Assembly: GCA_004352715.1 (NCBI GenBank)
Contig: SCFE01000040.1
Location: 288,964 to 352,963, forward strand
Direction: 5' to 3'
Source of the DNA: Hofstenia miamia
Taxonomy: Eukaryota > Xenacoelomorpha > Acoela
DNA length: 64,000 nt
Under the pieces are notes generated by a model. The model saw only the letters and a program-made list of their open reading frames with translations, had not been told where the DNA came from and ran no database searches. Positions 53,460 to 64,000 of the stretch are shown here, one piece after another (position 1 is the first letter of the stretch; each line of letters opens with the position of its first letter). A program made the position numbers and the translations under genes.

Positions 53460-54720
53460 AACATTGCTATTGTCTATTTATGGCGCAAATGTGGTCTGCA
53501 TATTGAATTAGTTCCGCGTCGACAATATATGTTGACAAATCGTTTATGTACAAATTGAAAAGAAGAGGACCAAGCACTGTACCCTGTGGAACCCCTTTAT
53601 TAGTTGCTAAGTACTCACTATATACATTAGCATTCTGCACACGTTGCTGTCTATTGTTAACGAAGCTGTTCAAAAACATTCTTGACATAGCACTAAATCC
53701 GTAATCTTCTAATTTTACATCTAGAATTTTGTAATTAAGACTATCAAACGCCTTACTAAGATCAAGCAAAGCAACACTGCTACATATGTTATTGTTGAGG
53801 AAATAACGTGTATTTTCTGTAAATTCTAGTAAAGCATCAATAGTGCCTAGCCCTTGTCTAAAACCAAATTGATTTGAACANTGAGGAAATAACGTGTATT
53901 TTCTGTAAATTCGAGTAAAGCATTAATAGTGCCGAGCCCTTGTCTAAAACCAAATTGATTTGAACATAGTATATTATTTTCCTTTAGGTATGAGTTTTTT
54001 TGTTTGTATCGAAGTCTTTTCAAATATTTTTGAAACCGGATTTGTGACAGAGATGGGCCTATAATTTATGCAATTTGTAGGGTCTCTTTTCCTAAAAATC
54101 GCGGTGATGTCTGCACTTTTTAGACATTCAGGATATTTATTAATATGGATTGCGTTATTAAAAGCAAATAGAAGTTGTTCTGCGAAATACTTTATGTATT
54201 TTTTGATGATGAATACTGGCACATTGCAAATTCCGCTTGAAATACGCGAATGAAATTAGCTTACAACTCCGGTGAGCTCTTGCATACGAATGTAGCTGAA
54301 GTTGAAGACGTTCTGCAATGGCTTAATCTTATTAATAACTGGTTCCTTCTTACCTCTAAGCGCTCCTAACTCTCTAAATGCTATGTTCATTGCTTCAACA
54401 ATTAGATTTTTATTAGTGATGCTTTTATTATTAACCTTAATTTCTTGAATGATGCAATCAAACGGTTTTTCCTTATTTAAAAACCTATTAATAAACTGCC
54501 ATTTATTTCGGGCTTGCGCGAGGTTTTCAAAGAAGTGTTTGTCTTGTTGTTCTCTGATCTTAGTTTTTATCTTAGATAGTTTTGATTTTACTTCATTATA
54601 TGACGCAACGTTAATTTGAGTATGATTTCTAGAAAGTGAGTTCCAGATCTTCTTTTTTTCAAATTCTAATACGTTTATTTCTTTGCTGTTTATTTTTTTG
54701 TGGGCGTTGACTTTTACCTA
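53460..54720 (-). pseudogene. LINE reverse transcriptase relic with mutated YADD
   Basis: Minus-strand order: a linker (KIWNSLSRNHTQINVASYNE, RNKWQFINRFLNKEKPF, about 54640-54480), then YPECLKSADITAIFRKRDPT and INYRPISVTNPVSKIFEK (54222-53974), NQFGFRQGLGTIDALLEF, LDLSKAFDSLNYKIL, NKGVPQGTVLGPLLFNLYIN and QYADHICAI (53769-53467). The second active-site Asp is His. A stretch of about 85 bp is repeated on both sides of the single n at 53881 with three or four differences. The RT stops at 53460 next to the hAT relic. Confidence 0.85.
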
Positions 54721-55672
54721 TCTATATTGAAATCTATATATTCAATTTATAGATACATTATTAAAGATGTTATAAAGAAATATAAGCGTAAGAATACCAA
54801 TTCTTAAAATAAATTAGGATTTTATAACGAAGAAATGATTTCATGAATTATAATAATATGAAAAATGTAAATTTCTTTGATAATTTAAAAATTATTATTT
54901 AAACATTGTATACTATCACACAGCCTATATTCGCCATGAAAATTTTCAAAGAATGGGTGAATGTTTGGATAAAATATTTAATGTTAATTTGCATACAAAA
55001 ACTAAAATCATTAGCATTTTGTAAATTTGAATCCGATAAATTATCATTACACAAAGGTATTTAAGAATATAAGCCTTTTAAAAAGTGAAGTGTGCAAACT
55101 ATAGTCAAAACAATTAATGGATAGTAGTGGAGAATTGTGGTATAATTTTTTCTAGGGAATCGAAACGAAAAACACACTTGGTAGTTCAGAAATTAGGAAA
55201 ACTGAGGATTGACGATCATCATTGTAGATTATGGCATTGAAATATTATTCACGTCAAAATTACTGAATTTTTGAGTATTTTAAAAGAAATAATTGAAATG
55301 TTTTCTTTACACAGAAAGTATAATTACCAAATCAATCATTGAAAGAATCTTAGTAGAAACAGTACAAAGTGGTGAAGTTACATAACAATTTTAGTTAATA
55401 ACAGTGGTCAGTAACGTTTTTGCCAAAGAAAATTTTGTGTGTCCTAAATTGCGTTTGGGTCACTGATGGGGCAAATTTTTTCAAACACTTTTTTGTTAAG
55501 AAAGATTGAAGTAAGAGATTGCCAAATTTAAGGATTGTAAAAGCATTTTTACATCAAATTTCTCTGCTTAAAATCGCACTTTGAAAAATTAATTACAATG
55601 CATTTTTAGCTTTTGGTGAAATTTGGTACTATTCAATGATACCAGCAACTACATTGGAAGGAGTGCAATTGT

Positions 55673-55675
<3 letters not shown>
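54721..55675. other. Intergenic, nothing recognised
   Basis: AT-rich; no coding frame or repeat recognised. Confidence 0.5.

Positions 55676-55710
<35 letters not shown>
55676..55710. repeat. (TA)n microsatellite
   Basis: About 17 TA units. Confidence 0.9.
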
Positions 55711-55713
<3 letters not shown>

Positions 55714-57399
55714 TAAAAGATTAGCTTTATAAAAAGCTTTATATAGTTAAAATTAAATTTCAATTTGCTATTAATAATATCATTAAATTGAACTGGCTTA
55801 TTAAAATTGACATTTAAAAAAATGATTCTATATCTTCTAGGAAGTAAGGATTCAAATATTTGAGTGTGTGTGCTGCAATTAAAATGTTTATATAACAAAT
55901 ATAGGCAATAAAATAGCGTAAGTAGTTTTGGAGCAGAATTTTCGAGTAGGCCAATTTGGGGCAAAGTGGGGCAGGTTTCAAAACGTGTAAATGGGCAGGG
56001 CACAAATTCCGTGGGGATTCGCAGGGCAAAAATCTGTCCCATTTCCATCTTCGCTTTATATTATCTTGCTCTGTATGTTCTTGTATATTTATGTATTTAT
56101 ATATTTATCTATATATTTTGCCATATCGAATCACTTGATGTCAATCAGCATGAGTCGAGAATGCAAGAATCACCAAAATGTGTTCCGCTATGCATGTGCT
56201 ACAATCAGCCTTGTCCATTGGAATTGGAAACTAATTGCATTCCAATTGGATATTGGAATTTGATTGGAATTGGTTGGACAAACAAAATTTGCAATTAATT
56301 GGATTCCAATTGGATTTTTATTGGAATAATGTTACAAAAATTTCCAAAATATCAGATTTTTTTGTATAATACAGTTATAAATAGTTGCTCATACCATTGA
56401 AATAATTGCTTTTGATATAGGTGTGATAGCACTCTGAATGTAATACGCAATATCATGGTAATTAATTGCAATATTGACTCTTAATCTTGTGAGCATAGCA
56501 TTAGATTTCCATAAAATAACTACGTTTTGTATAATTTTATTTCACTAGAATACATTAATACAATACCTGGAAAATTCTAAAAAATTCGTATTTACAGTGT
56601 TATAGTGCTTTCTATTCTAATCGGGCACCAAATGATAAATATATTTCTTAAGTCCATTGGTTCCTTGGCTGTTTATGTCCCTTAATAATGTGTAGTTAAG
56701 AATGATGTACAGTAGATTTGCCTACGAAATTTTCGAGTATACAAATTTCTTGTAATGGTTTTGAATTGTTTTTTATTATGACAAAAGTGCGCAAAATTAT
56801 AATTATACATATCAAGCGAGCGGTGAATTACATTGGCCACCATAGTATGAATCAGATTGGCTTACGTTGATGTCGCTTGTGCCAAGCTCTGCTTCCTTAG
56901 AAGTGGGCTTCAGCATTATGGACTCACTCAAAAAATTGGCCTTTATCCAATTAGCAATGAAGAAAAAATAAAGCTTTCCATGTAAAGTCTTTTTTCTTAT
57001 TCAGGTGTTTTAAAACACAGTTTTTATAAACCTGGTTATTGAGGTGGAGCACTAATGCTTCATCCGGAGTTTCTAAAAATCTCAAAATTCTAACTCTAAT
57101 AAGGTTAAGCGAAGAGTAGTATTCTATGTAACGTCGTAAAAATGTTTTGAATTGCATTTCCTCGTTTAATTTTGTTAGTTTACTTTCAATAAATATTTTA
57201 TTTTCTTGATTAGCGGGACGCTATGCTTTGGCACTTCCGGCCCAAATTTTTTAAGGACAAACCTTGCTTAGAGAAATATTGAAACACAACATGCATGTAT
57301 TATTTTAACGTAACGATGAGATTGCACTACATTGCGTTATTCTATGTGTATTACTGTTTTGCATCATGCTGTAATGTCTTAGAATCACTCGAAAGAATT
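55711..57399. other. Intergenic with a CCAATTGGAATT-rich patch
   Basis: No gene recognised. At 56215-56335 TTGGAATT and ATTCCAATTGG units recur about ten times in both orientations. A GGGGCAAAGTGGGGCAGG patch lies near 55960. The minus-strand frame 56951-57157 may be an eroded LINE tail but has no clear motif. Confidence 0.45.
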
Positions 57400-59570
57400 T
57401 TAAAGTCATCGGGAAAAAATATCAACATTACTATAAAGTCCTATTGAGGGAAGATCGTTAAGTATGATGAGAAAGAAAGAGGCCGCAAGCAGCTACCTTG
57501 TGCTATTCGACTAGATGTATTAATTTGTATGGTAATCATTCATTTAAGCAAACAGACTGGGTTCTATTAGTTAGGTAGGAATGAAACAGCTTTAGTAGGT
57601 TACCACCGATTCCAAAGATTTTTACTAATTTAGTAAAATTCTATGAGAGACTCCATCGACCGCTTTAATGAAGTCATAATATAGACATACGCAAGAAATG
57701 TTCTGTTCGTTGTTATCATATAGCTCACGGCAAAAAATTAGTAATTGGATAACAGGTGACGATTTCTTCAAGAATCCAAATTGAGAGCTAGAAATACAGT
57801 TAGATACGTACGGGTATAATATCATAAATAACTCTTTCAAAAGTTAGAGAAGTTTTTGATAAAGTACTGATTGGCCTATAGTTACAGACGTACTGAATAT
57901 TTCCTTTTTTGAACATGGGGATAATTTTAGCCTTTTTCCATACTTTAGGATATATTCCAGATATTAAAATATATCTAAATAGGTTCAGCAAGTGAAGCAA
58001 CATTTCATTTTTATCCATACAGGATGTCCCAAAAAATGTAACACTTTTGTTTTGGTCTGTGCTTGTTATTCTTTACTCTAAGACTTCTATCTTTTCCGGT
58101 GTGACTAGCTAGGAATAGGAGATTTGTTTGACACAATCTAAATGAAACAAGATCAGGCAGACAAAGAACTGAAAGGTAGGCAAGCAATGTCAACGCAGTC
58201 AGAAATTCTGTGGTTCAATTCCCAAAATGTCAATTCGCAGACGTTTTCAGGAGCTTGCAGTAACAAGAAACTCTATCCATAAAATCTTGCGAATGGATTT
58301 GAATCTGTATCCTTATCAGGTACAGATATGCACAAATTGACAGATGCCTGCATGAATCGAAATGGAGGACACATTGAACATTTCATTCAGTGCAGAGATC
58401 AGTGCTAAAGGCAAAAATAATTAAATTGGACTGCAAATTAGGAATTATGACTTCATTGGTTCAGGAAAAATTTCCCTAATGTACTTTACCTGTTGGCAAA
58501 AACACTATTAATTTCAATCTAAAATAAAAATGTAAAGTGTTACATTTTTTTGGGACACCCTGTATGAATGAATGAGGGAATGAGGGAATACTATCTGGTC
58601 CGCAGCCTGGAGATTTTGTTTATAGCATTTTTAATGTCTTTCATATTTCCAAGTTGTTAATGCTTAAATCATTGTATGTGATATTAAATTCATCATCAAT
58701 ATATGGTGCACAGAAGCAAATAATTCGTTAAATAGTTTGCAGCATCTAGATCTGTGGTAGCTATGTTGTCCTCAAATAAACAGGTATATGTAGTTTAGAC
58801 TGAGGGTTGATAAGCCGAAAGCATTTATTAATACACTTTGGATCGTAGGCGAATTGATTCAAGTAAATCAGTTTGTCAAGTTCTAAGTTCTTTTCTAAGT
58901 CTTCGAGGTATTTTACGTATTCATTACGTAAGTTGTCGAAGCTTTTTCTCTAGAATGTAATTTCCAAAAAGTGGAGCAGCATTTGAAATATAAATGCACA
59001 GAATGGAAGTTGAATAGTGAGGGGGGTTTCTTAATTTTCTTTTCTTAATTAAATATTTTCGAAACAGAGATTGTATTCAGTTATACCAAAAGTCAGTGTA
59101 ATTTAAGCGGCATGCGTTGAATGTACTAATATCTTGTGCAATATTTATGGAGAGCATTTTTATATAATTTTAAAATGAGTAAATATATTTATTAGTAACT
59201 TTACAGGCGTACTCTGATGCATCATAACACTACTGATTAAGTGCTACATCTAGGTTTCAGTTAAGAAAGCGATTTGCAAATGATTCAAAAGTAGATAGTT
59301 AATTAGAAATAGTTTTTTATCTAAATAATTAATGTTTCTCAAGTTCCACTGAATGAAGTGATAACTAGATTTATCTTGTCAATTCAAATTCATGGGATAA
59401 ATATCGCTTTTAACATAAAGTTTTAGATTTCTAATTTTAATGTCTTTCCTAGATGTTCCTGATTGGATAAGTTCGTAACGTTTTGTTAAAATGTTCTTTT
59501 CTTTGATACGTTCTTGTGGAGATAGCTTTGATTTTATGAATACTTTATATTCAAAGTTTTTAAGCATATA
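57400..59570 (-). pseudogene. LINE relic (ORF1 end, endonuclease start, RT), split by a MITE
   Basis: Minus strand from the top: the end of an ORF1 (LSPQERIKEKNILTKRYELI, then GTSRKDIKIRNLKLYV, 59567-59379); an endonuclease start (FIQWNLRNINYLDKKLFLIN ... IAFLTET, about 59355-59240); an RT start (QAAGPDSIP, about 58600); then a MITE (58018-58564); then RT resumes with VWKKAKIIPMFKKGN, CNYRPISTLS, SQFGFLKKSSPVIQLLI and CLYYDFIKAVDGVSHRILL, and SSRIAQGSCLRPL with FSDDFKIL (about 57530-57385). Many frameshifts. Most of the endonuclease is missing. Confidence 0.75.
58020..58562 (+). mobile_element. Mariner-type MITE inserted in the LINE relic
   Basis: 543 bp flanked by TA (58018-58019 and 58563-58564). 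Ends are inverted repeats: left CAGGATGTCCCAAAAAATGT, right (inverse) CAGGGTGTCCCAAAAAAATG. The plus-strand interior encodes remains of a Tc1/mariner-like transposase: MSIRRRFQELAVTRNSIHKI and LRMDLNLYPYQVQICTN (second HTH), then CMNRNGGHIEHF (C-terminus), with the catalytic core deleted between. It therefore arose by internal deletion of an autonomous element and later jumped into the reverse transcriptase. Confidence 0.85.
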
Positions 59571-60070
59571 ACATTTCGAAATGAGAATCCCTTTAACCCA
59601 TTTACTACCGAGATTTAGTAATATGGGTGTAAACTTAATTCTTTAAATGTTCTCACATAAAACTTTTTCGAACATCTAGGCCCCTGATTTTTAAGGGGTT
59701 TGATGCCACTGCAAGGAGGAGTCGTAAGGGACAGCTTTTCGCCAGGACTTGCAAGAATCATATGCAACAATGGATGGCAAGGCCAACTCGAAACCTCTTG
59801 ACGACGTTTAAGCTGTTTTAGAATGCATAAAATTTGTTTGAAAACCAACCACAACAACAATGTAAAAAGTTTAATGATTTTCGGAGCAATTACATAGGTT
59901 ACAGACGTTTTCTTACTTAAATACAATTTCATCGCAATAGTTAAAAAATACCTGTTTCACATAGCCTACAATTTTCTTATGCTTTCAAATTCAAACATTT
60001 TGCGCTTTAAGCAACATAAAACAGTCGAAGCAAAACTAAGATAAACTAGAAAAGCACTCGGAGAGCGCAG

Positions 60071-60256
60071 ACCTCCGCCACGCAGCTTGTGTCCCCCGGA
60101 TCAGCACCAAAATTTAATGGATTTTTCCTTGGGCGGAGACGCACCTCTGGTGAAAATTTGAGATCAATCCATCTATTACTTTTTCCGTAAAGTTGCTAAC
60201 AGACAGACAAACAAACAAACCAATGCTACCAAAAACATAACCTCCTTGGCGGAGGT
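60071..60256 (+). repeat. Short repeat with ACCTCCGCCA/TGGCGGAGGT inverted ends
   Basis: Bounded by ACCTCCGCCA (60071-60080) and TGGCGGAGGT (60247-60256). Internal blocks GGATCAGCACCAAAATTTAA, GGTGAAAATTTGAGATCAAT, CTATTACTTTTTCCGTAAAG and CAGACAGACAAACAAACAAA are ones I recall from a repeat found in many fish, molluscs and other animals (usually ...ACAAACAAAC...AACCTCCTTGGCGGAGGTAA). Family name not known to me. Confidence 0.6.
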
Positions 60257-60287
60257 AACAAAGCGGTTGGTACTTAAAATGGATACC

Positions 60288-60635
60288 ACTTTTCTCAAAA
60301 CTGATCCTGATTAAAAAGGGTGTGTAAGGGACAGTACCTTGATTGGTCATAAAATTTTAGAAAGTGTTTAAGTAACTATTTTCAGCATAAAAATATATTT
60401 TAACTCTTTCTGCTCATTTAATAAATTTATTAGTTTAGAATTATTGGGCAACAATATTTTGCANCACTTTTCTCAAAACTGATCCTGATTAAAAAGGGTG
60501 TGTAAGGGACAGTGCCTTGATTGGTCATAAAATTTTAGAAAGTGTTTATGTTTTCAGCATAAAAATATATTTTAATTCTTTCTGCTCATTTAATAAATTT
60601 ATTAGTTTAGAATTATTGGGCAACAATATTTTGCA
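60288..60635. repeat. Direct duplication across a single n
   Basis: CACTTTTCTCAAAACTGATC to AACAATATTTTGCA is present before (60288-60463) and after (60465-60635) the n at 60464, with a short deletion and a few substitutions. Probably two alleles placed in series. Confidence 0.8.
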
Positions 60636-60639
60636 TGAC

Positions 60640-63076
60640 CTTGGAAAGCACACTTTCAAAAATCTGTGCCAAATGCCATTACATAAAAATTATATTTTAC
60701 CAATTTAATTGGCTAAAACCAATTTATTGCTCAGCAACAGCAATATCAGTTTTGCACTTTAAGAAATTTGGTATTTGTTTTAAGTACCAACAATACAAAG
60801 TCACACACCAATTGCTTGAGCCCATTACAGTCTATGGCAAAATTAGTCTTCGCTTCAGAAAAAACGAAAACGAGCTTTTCACAACAATTTGCTTGAAAGT
60901 TTGTTGCAAAAGTAAGTCTATTTAATTTTTTAGGGCATTTTCTTGCGTTCTATATAACATTTTGATTAGCAGTTAGAGAAATAGCATCGGTTTGGTTAGG
61001 TTCGGTTCGGTATCATACAAAATACTGCGGTATCGGTATGACTATGAAAAATCAATAGTATATTTTGCATTTATATATATAAAAGGTACATAGTTAGTTG
61101 TAATATGCCATTTCTATATCAAATAAATGACATTTTTGGATTCCTAATTAAAATGAAATTGTTTTGTAAATTTTGACTTTATTGCTTAGTAATTACAAAT
61201 ATTAATGAGTTTTATTGAACACTAGTTTCTGACAAAAATGGAATTTTAAGCCGGTCACTGGATCAATGTTTAATATCATCAGTTTATTAAAACTTATAAA
61301 TTACTTATGCAATGGACCTTTCGACCTCGAGCATAAATTAAAAGGAGTTTAATTTCATAATTATGATTTTTGCATTGCAAAGAAATAAATGCACTCTAAT
61401 CCAAATGGGCACATTTTGAAAATCTGTAAATATCTCGTTTATGTGAAAATATTTTACGACAACATTTTGTGAGCTAAGCATCTATATAATATTAACTGTA
61501 TTATTAATAGAATTTTCTTCTTAAGAATTTCGAAATTTTCCGAATTGCTATATCTTAAGCCTCCAATCGAAATGTTCCAAGTTTTATACAGCAACCATTG
61601 ACCCACGGGGTAGCACACAGTCACATAGCCTATTTTTAAAAAAAATAACGATCAATGTTTTACGCAAGATACCGCGGTATGGGTCAAGGCCTCTGAGTAA
61701 CCCTTCAGTACACCCATGGTTTGCGTATTTTGGACTATTCAATTTAACAATTGCAATAATTTAGAAGTGCAGCTATTAGCTGCTATATCTTAAAATTATC
61801 AATTGCTTGTAATTCTTGTCAAATCAAGAAATATAATTTTGATTTCAATTAGCAATTAAAACTGAAATATGAAATTGAATTATTTCAACTAGAATAATTG
61901 ACGTTTTGGAAATCTGTTCCCTACTTGAACTAAACAATAAATTTAAAGTAGCTATTTGACTCCGTTATAGAATCGTTCCCGCTATGATAGCAATTGAGTT
62001 GTTTTACCCAAAAATCGGATGAAGCGTTCCCACTATCGACTTTTATCACTAGCTGATAAATAAGTAGATAGAGTGTTCATACCTTGGAATTTTATCGCCG
62101 ATTGCTTCACGAATGATAAAAGTATATAGTGCAAGCACACAGTTAGTCGATGACAGGAAAATGTATGTCTTTTACATTTTGCAGCAAATCCTTCATTTAA
62201 TAGTTGCTTTTTTCTAACTTTTTGCATCCGTCATTTTAAAACAGAAAGTTAAAAATGTTAGAAATTTTCATCTTACCTACCAATAATTTTGTGAATTTAT
62301 GGGGAAAAAAATAATAAATACCACATGTCTACCTCTATATACATGTCAATGTATTCATTAAAAAACCCTATAATACACCTTTAATCCATTTTTAAATTCT
62401 AGATGCTATGGGAAAAAATTACTACGCAAAGAACCGTTTTCAATATATATATTAACAATATTGTTTTACGAATCGAAAATAACCAAACTTCCTTTACATT
62501 CGTAGTTTTTATTGGAACACATACGCTCACGTGCTCTATTTGATCTAACAGAAACAGCAAAAAAACTTTTAATAACTTTCACTTCCTTTACATTTAATAC
62601 TAAGGTGTTCAGATTTTCATTGGAAAGGTATTGCAATTCATATTTTTATATTTTAACCCATTAAACTATTAATACATTCTTCATTTTTACGAACATATCT
62701 TTCCAAGAATAGCTTGAAATTATCAAATGGATTGAATGTGTTTTAAGTGTTTGTATTATTTCGATATTTGATAACCTAGGTGCAGCATATAAAACGAATA
62801 AATTACTAAAGAAATATTTGCAAATAATACAAATTATATAACCACAAAAATTACTGATTTAACTAAGCACCCCAATCCATTCTCTACTTTACCGACAATA
62901 TTTTTTTCATTACAATTACTTAATTATATCATAAATGAATAAATAGGTTCTTAATTCAGCTTGTTTATGGCAAAATCAATGCAATAAACCGCAATATTTA
63001 GTAACACCCGTAAATCTAAGTTATTTAGAAGAAAACTCTAACAATAGTTGAATTATAAAGTTCTAACATTTTTTTN
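60640..63076. other. Intergenic, nothing recognised
   Basis: AT-rich; short open frames only. One low-complexity patch (GGTTTGGTTAGGTTCGGTTC, about 60988) and no other repeat noticed. Confidence 0.45.
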
Positions 63077-63381
63077 ATAAATAAAACTGTTTATATTTTA
63101 ATCTTTTGCTTAGACTTTTATGGAAAACACATAAAATGTGGTCATTGATAGTACTGTAATGCTAAGTGAGATAATGGCGATTGTTGGCATAGTTGACAAC
63201 GATTTATCAATATTTTTAATCTCCAGATATTTTATTATTAACACGCATGGGAAAACTTAACTGCATTGAAATCTATTATTGCAATTAGCCGTTTGCATGC
63301 AAACAAAACTTAAAAATAGGAAACAACAACAAGAGCATTTATATTCTGTAACTCTTTTATCCTATAATTTCTTAAAAACTT
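63077..63381 (+). repeat. Dispersed repeat Y, copy 2
   Basis: Matches 49968-50278. It sits exactly between two single n (63076 and 63382), so it may be an independently placed contig. Confidence 0.8.
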
Positions 63382-63382
63382 N

Positions 63383-63816
63383 TAAAATACAACAATAAAA
63401 TATCCATCTTATCTTCAATCATCCTGAAATCAATTTTTGTCATATGAAATTATTTAAATTGTGACTTTCTAAACTTGTTTTCTAAGTATATAGCTTCCAT
63501 TTCTTTGAGCATCTTAACACATTGTATGCCACTAGCAAAACCTTGATTAGATCGACTTGCCCAATTTTTACAATATATTTTTTAATGTATTTCTATTCAA
63601 AATATCATAGATACTATTTTGAAGATCTATGGAATAAAACTACTTGAGATAATAATATGGATACACGGCACATTTGGCACATAACATGTACCCAATTTAA
63701 AAAAATTTTTCATTTTCATCACTTTTTAGAATATTATTGTAAACAAAATTATAATATTTAATGTTATAGTGAAGGGCATACTGTAAATGCTGCAAAGATA
63801 CAATATTTTTCGGCCC
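63383..63816. other. Intergenic, nothing recognised
   Basis: AT-rich, no gene. Confidence 0.5.
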
Positions 63817-63817
63817 A

Positions 63818-64000
63818 ATTCAGCTTAGGCCCAAGCCCAGACCGCCCATTTCAAAATGCCATTTATTCGGCCTAAATTAATTTTCTTAGTGTCTTTTGCA
63901 TCATAGAGGCACACTATGAATTTGATTGGATCATTTGCATAATGTATTGATTAATATATGCATAGGTTCATATACGCTTCAGTCAGTCAACAATGCTAAT
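63818..64000 (+). repeat. Dispersed repeat X, copy 3 (cut by window end)
   Basis: GGCCCAATTCAGCTTAGGCCC, AAAATGCCATTTATTCGGCC, CACACTATGAATTTGATTGG and ATTGATTAATATATGCATAG in the same order as in copies at 33686 and 49437; more diverged. Confidence 0.7.

Noticed and set aside
1-64000. tRNA, rRNA or snRNA genes
   Set aside because: No GGTTCGAATCC-type T-arm with matching acceptor stem or other RNA-gene core was seen; the tRNA-Arg-like sequences at 826-844 and 2041-2060 are only 3' ends and belong to LTR primer-binding sites.

Overview
The window is AT-rich nuclear DNA from an animal, most likely an invertebrate. Evidence: only eukaryotic selfish elements are present (CR1/L2/Jockey-like LINEs, Ty3/Gypsy LTR elements, hAT and mariner DNA transposons), there are long (TA)n and (TAC)n microsatellites, there are no operons, and one LTR element has a primer-binding site that matches, from memory, the 3' end of an animal tRNA-Arg(UCG). 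The phylum cannot be resolved from sequence alone. Eleven runs of N (several of exactly 1000, hence nominal) and about nine single n break the assembly; at least five of these joins have near-identical sequence on both sides.

Layout. 0-0.6 kb: 3' end of a LINE with a (TTA)n tail. 0.8-2.25 kb: minus-strand LTR element with identical-length 191-bp LTRs and an N gap. 2.5-3.5 kb: inverted clusters of a GC-rich repeat module. 3.8-5.9 kb: a complete hAT transposon with terminal inverted repeats, an 8-bp target duplication and an uninterrupted 507-aa transposase. 7.4-17.5 kb: a LINE cluster in which four bodies in both orientations abut (TAC)n arrays; one encodes an ORF1 with an SGNH-esterase domain, another has ORF1 and ORF2 in the same frame separated by a single TGA followed by CTA. 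17.8-19.2 kb: decayed transposon-derived gene. 20-21 kb: two LINE 3' ends. 24.5-29.7 kb: decayed Ty3/Gypsy gag-pol. 33.4-38.8 kb: repeats, a RING-like relic and minus-strand gag relics. 39.2-39.8 kb: mariner deletion derivative keeping only the DNA-binding part. 40.2-41.6 and 44.8-46.3 kb: two copies of a repeat carrying a DDE transposase relic. 47.5-48.9 kb: an intact 462-codon ORF of unknown family, the only plausible non-mobile gene. 50.8-51.7 kb: nine copies of a 97-bp minisatellite. 51.9-54.7 kb: hAT and LINE relics. 57.4-59.6 kb: LINE relic split by a mariner-type MITE. 60.1 kb: short repeat with CCTCCGCC ends. 63-64 kb: further copies of repeats also found near 33.7 and 50 kb.

No CRISPR array, tRNA, rRNA or confidently assigned host gene was seen. 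The observations most worth following are the (TAC)n-anchored LINE cluster, the in-frame TGA-CTA junction between the two ORFs of the plus-strand LINE, the intact hAT element, and the unrecognised ORF at 47.5-48.9 kb.
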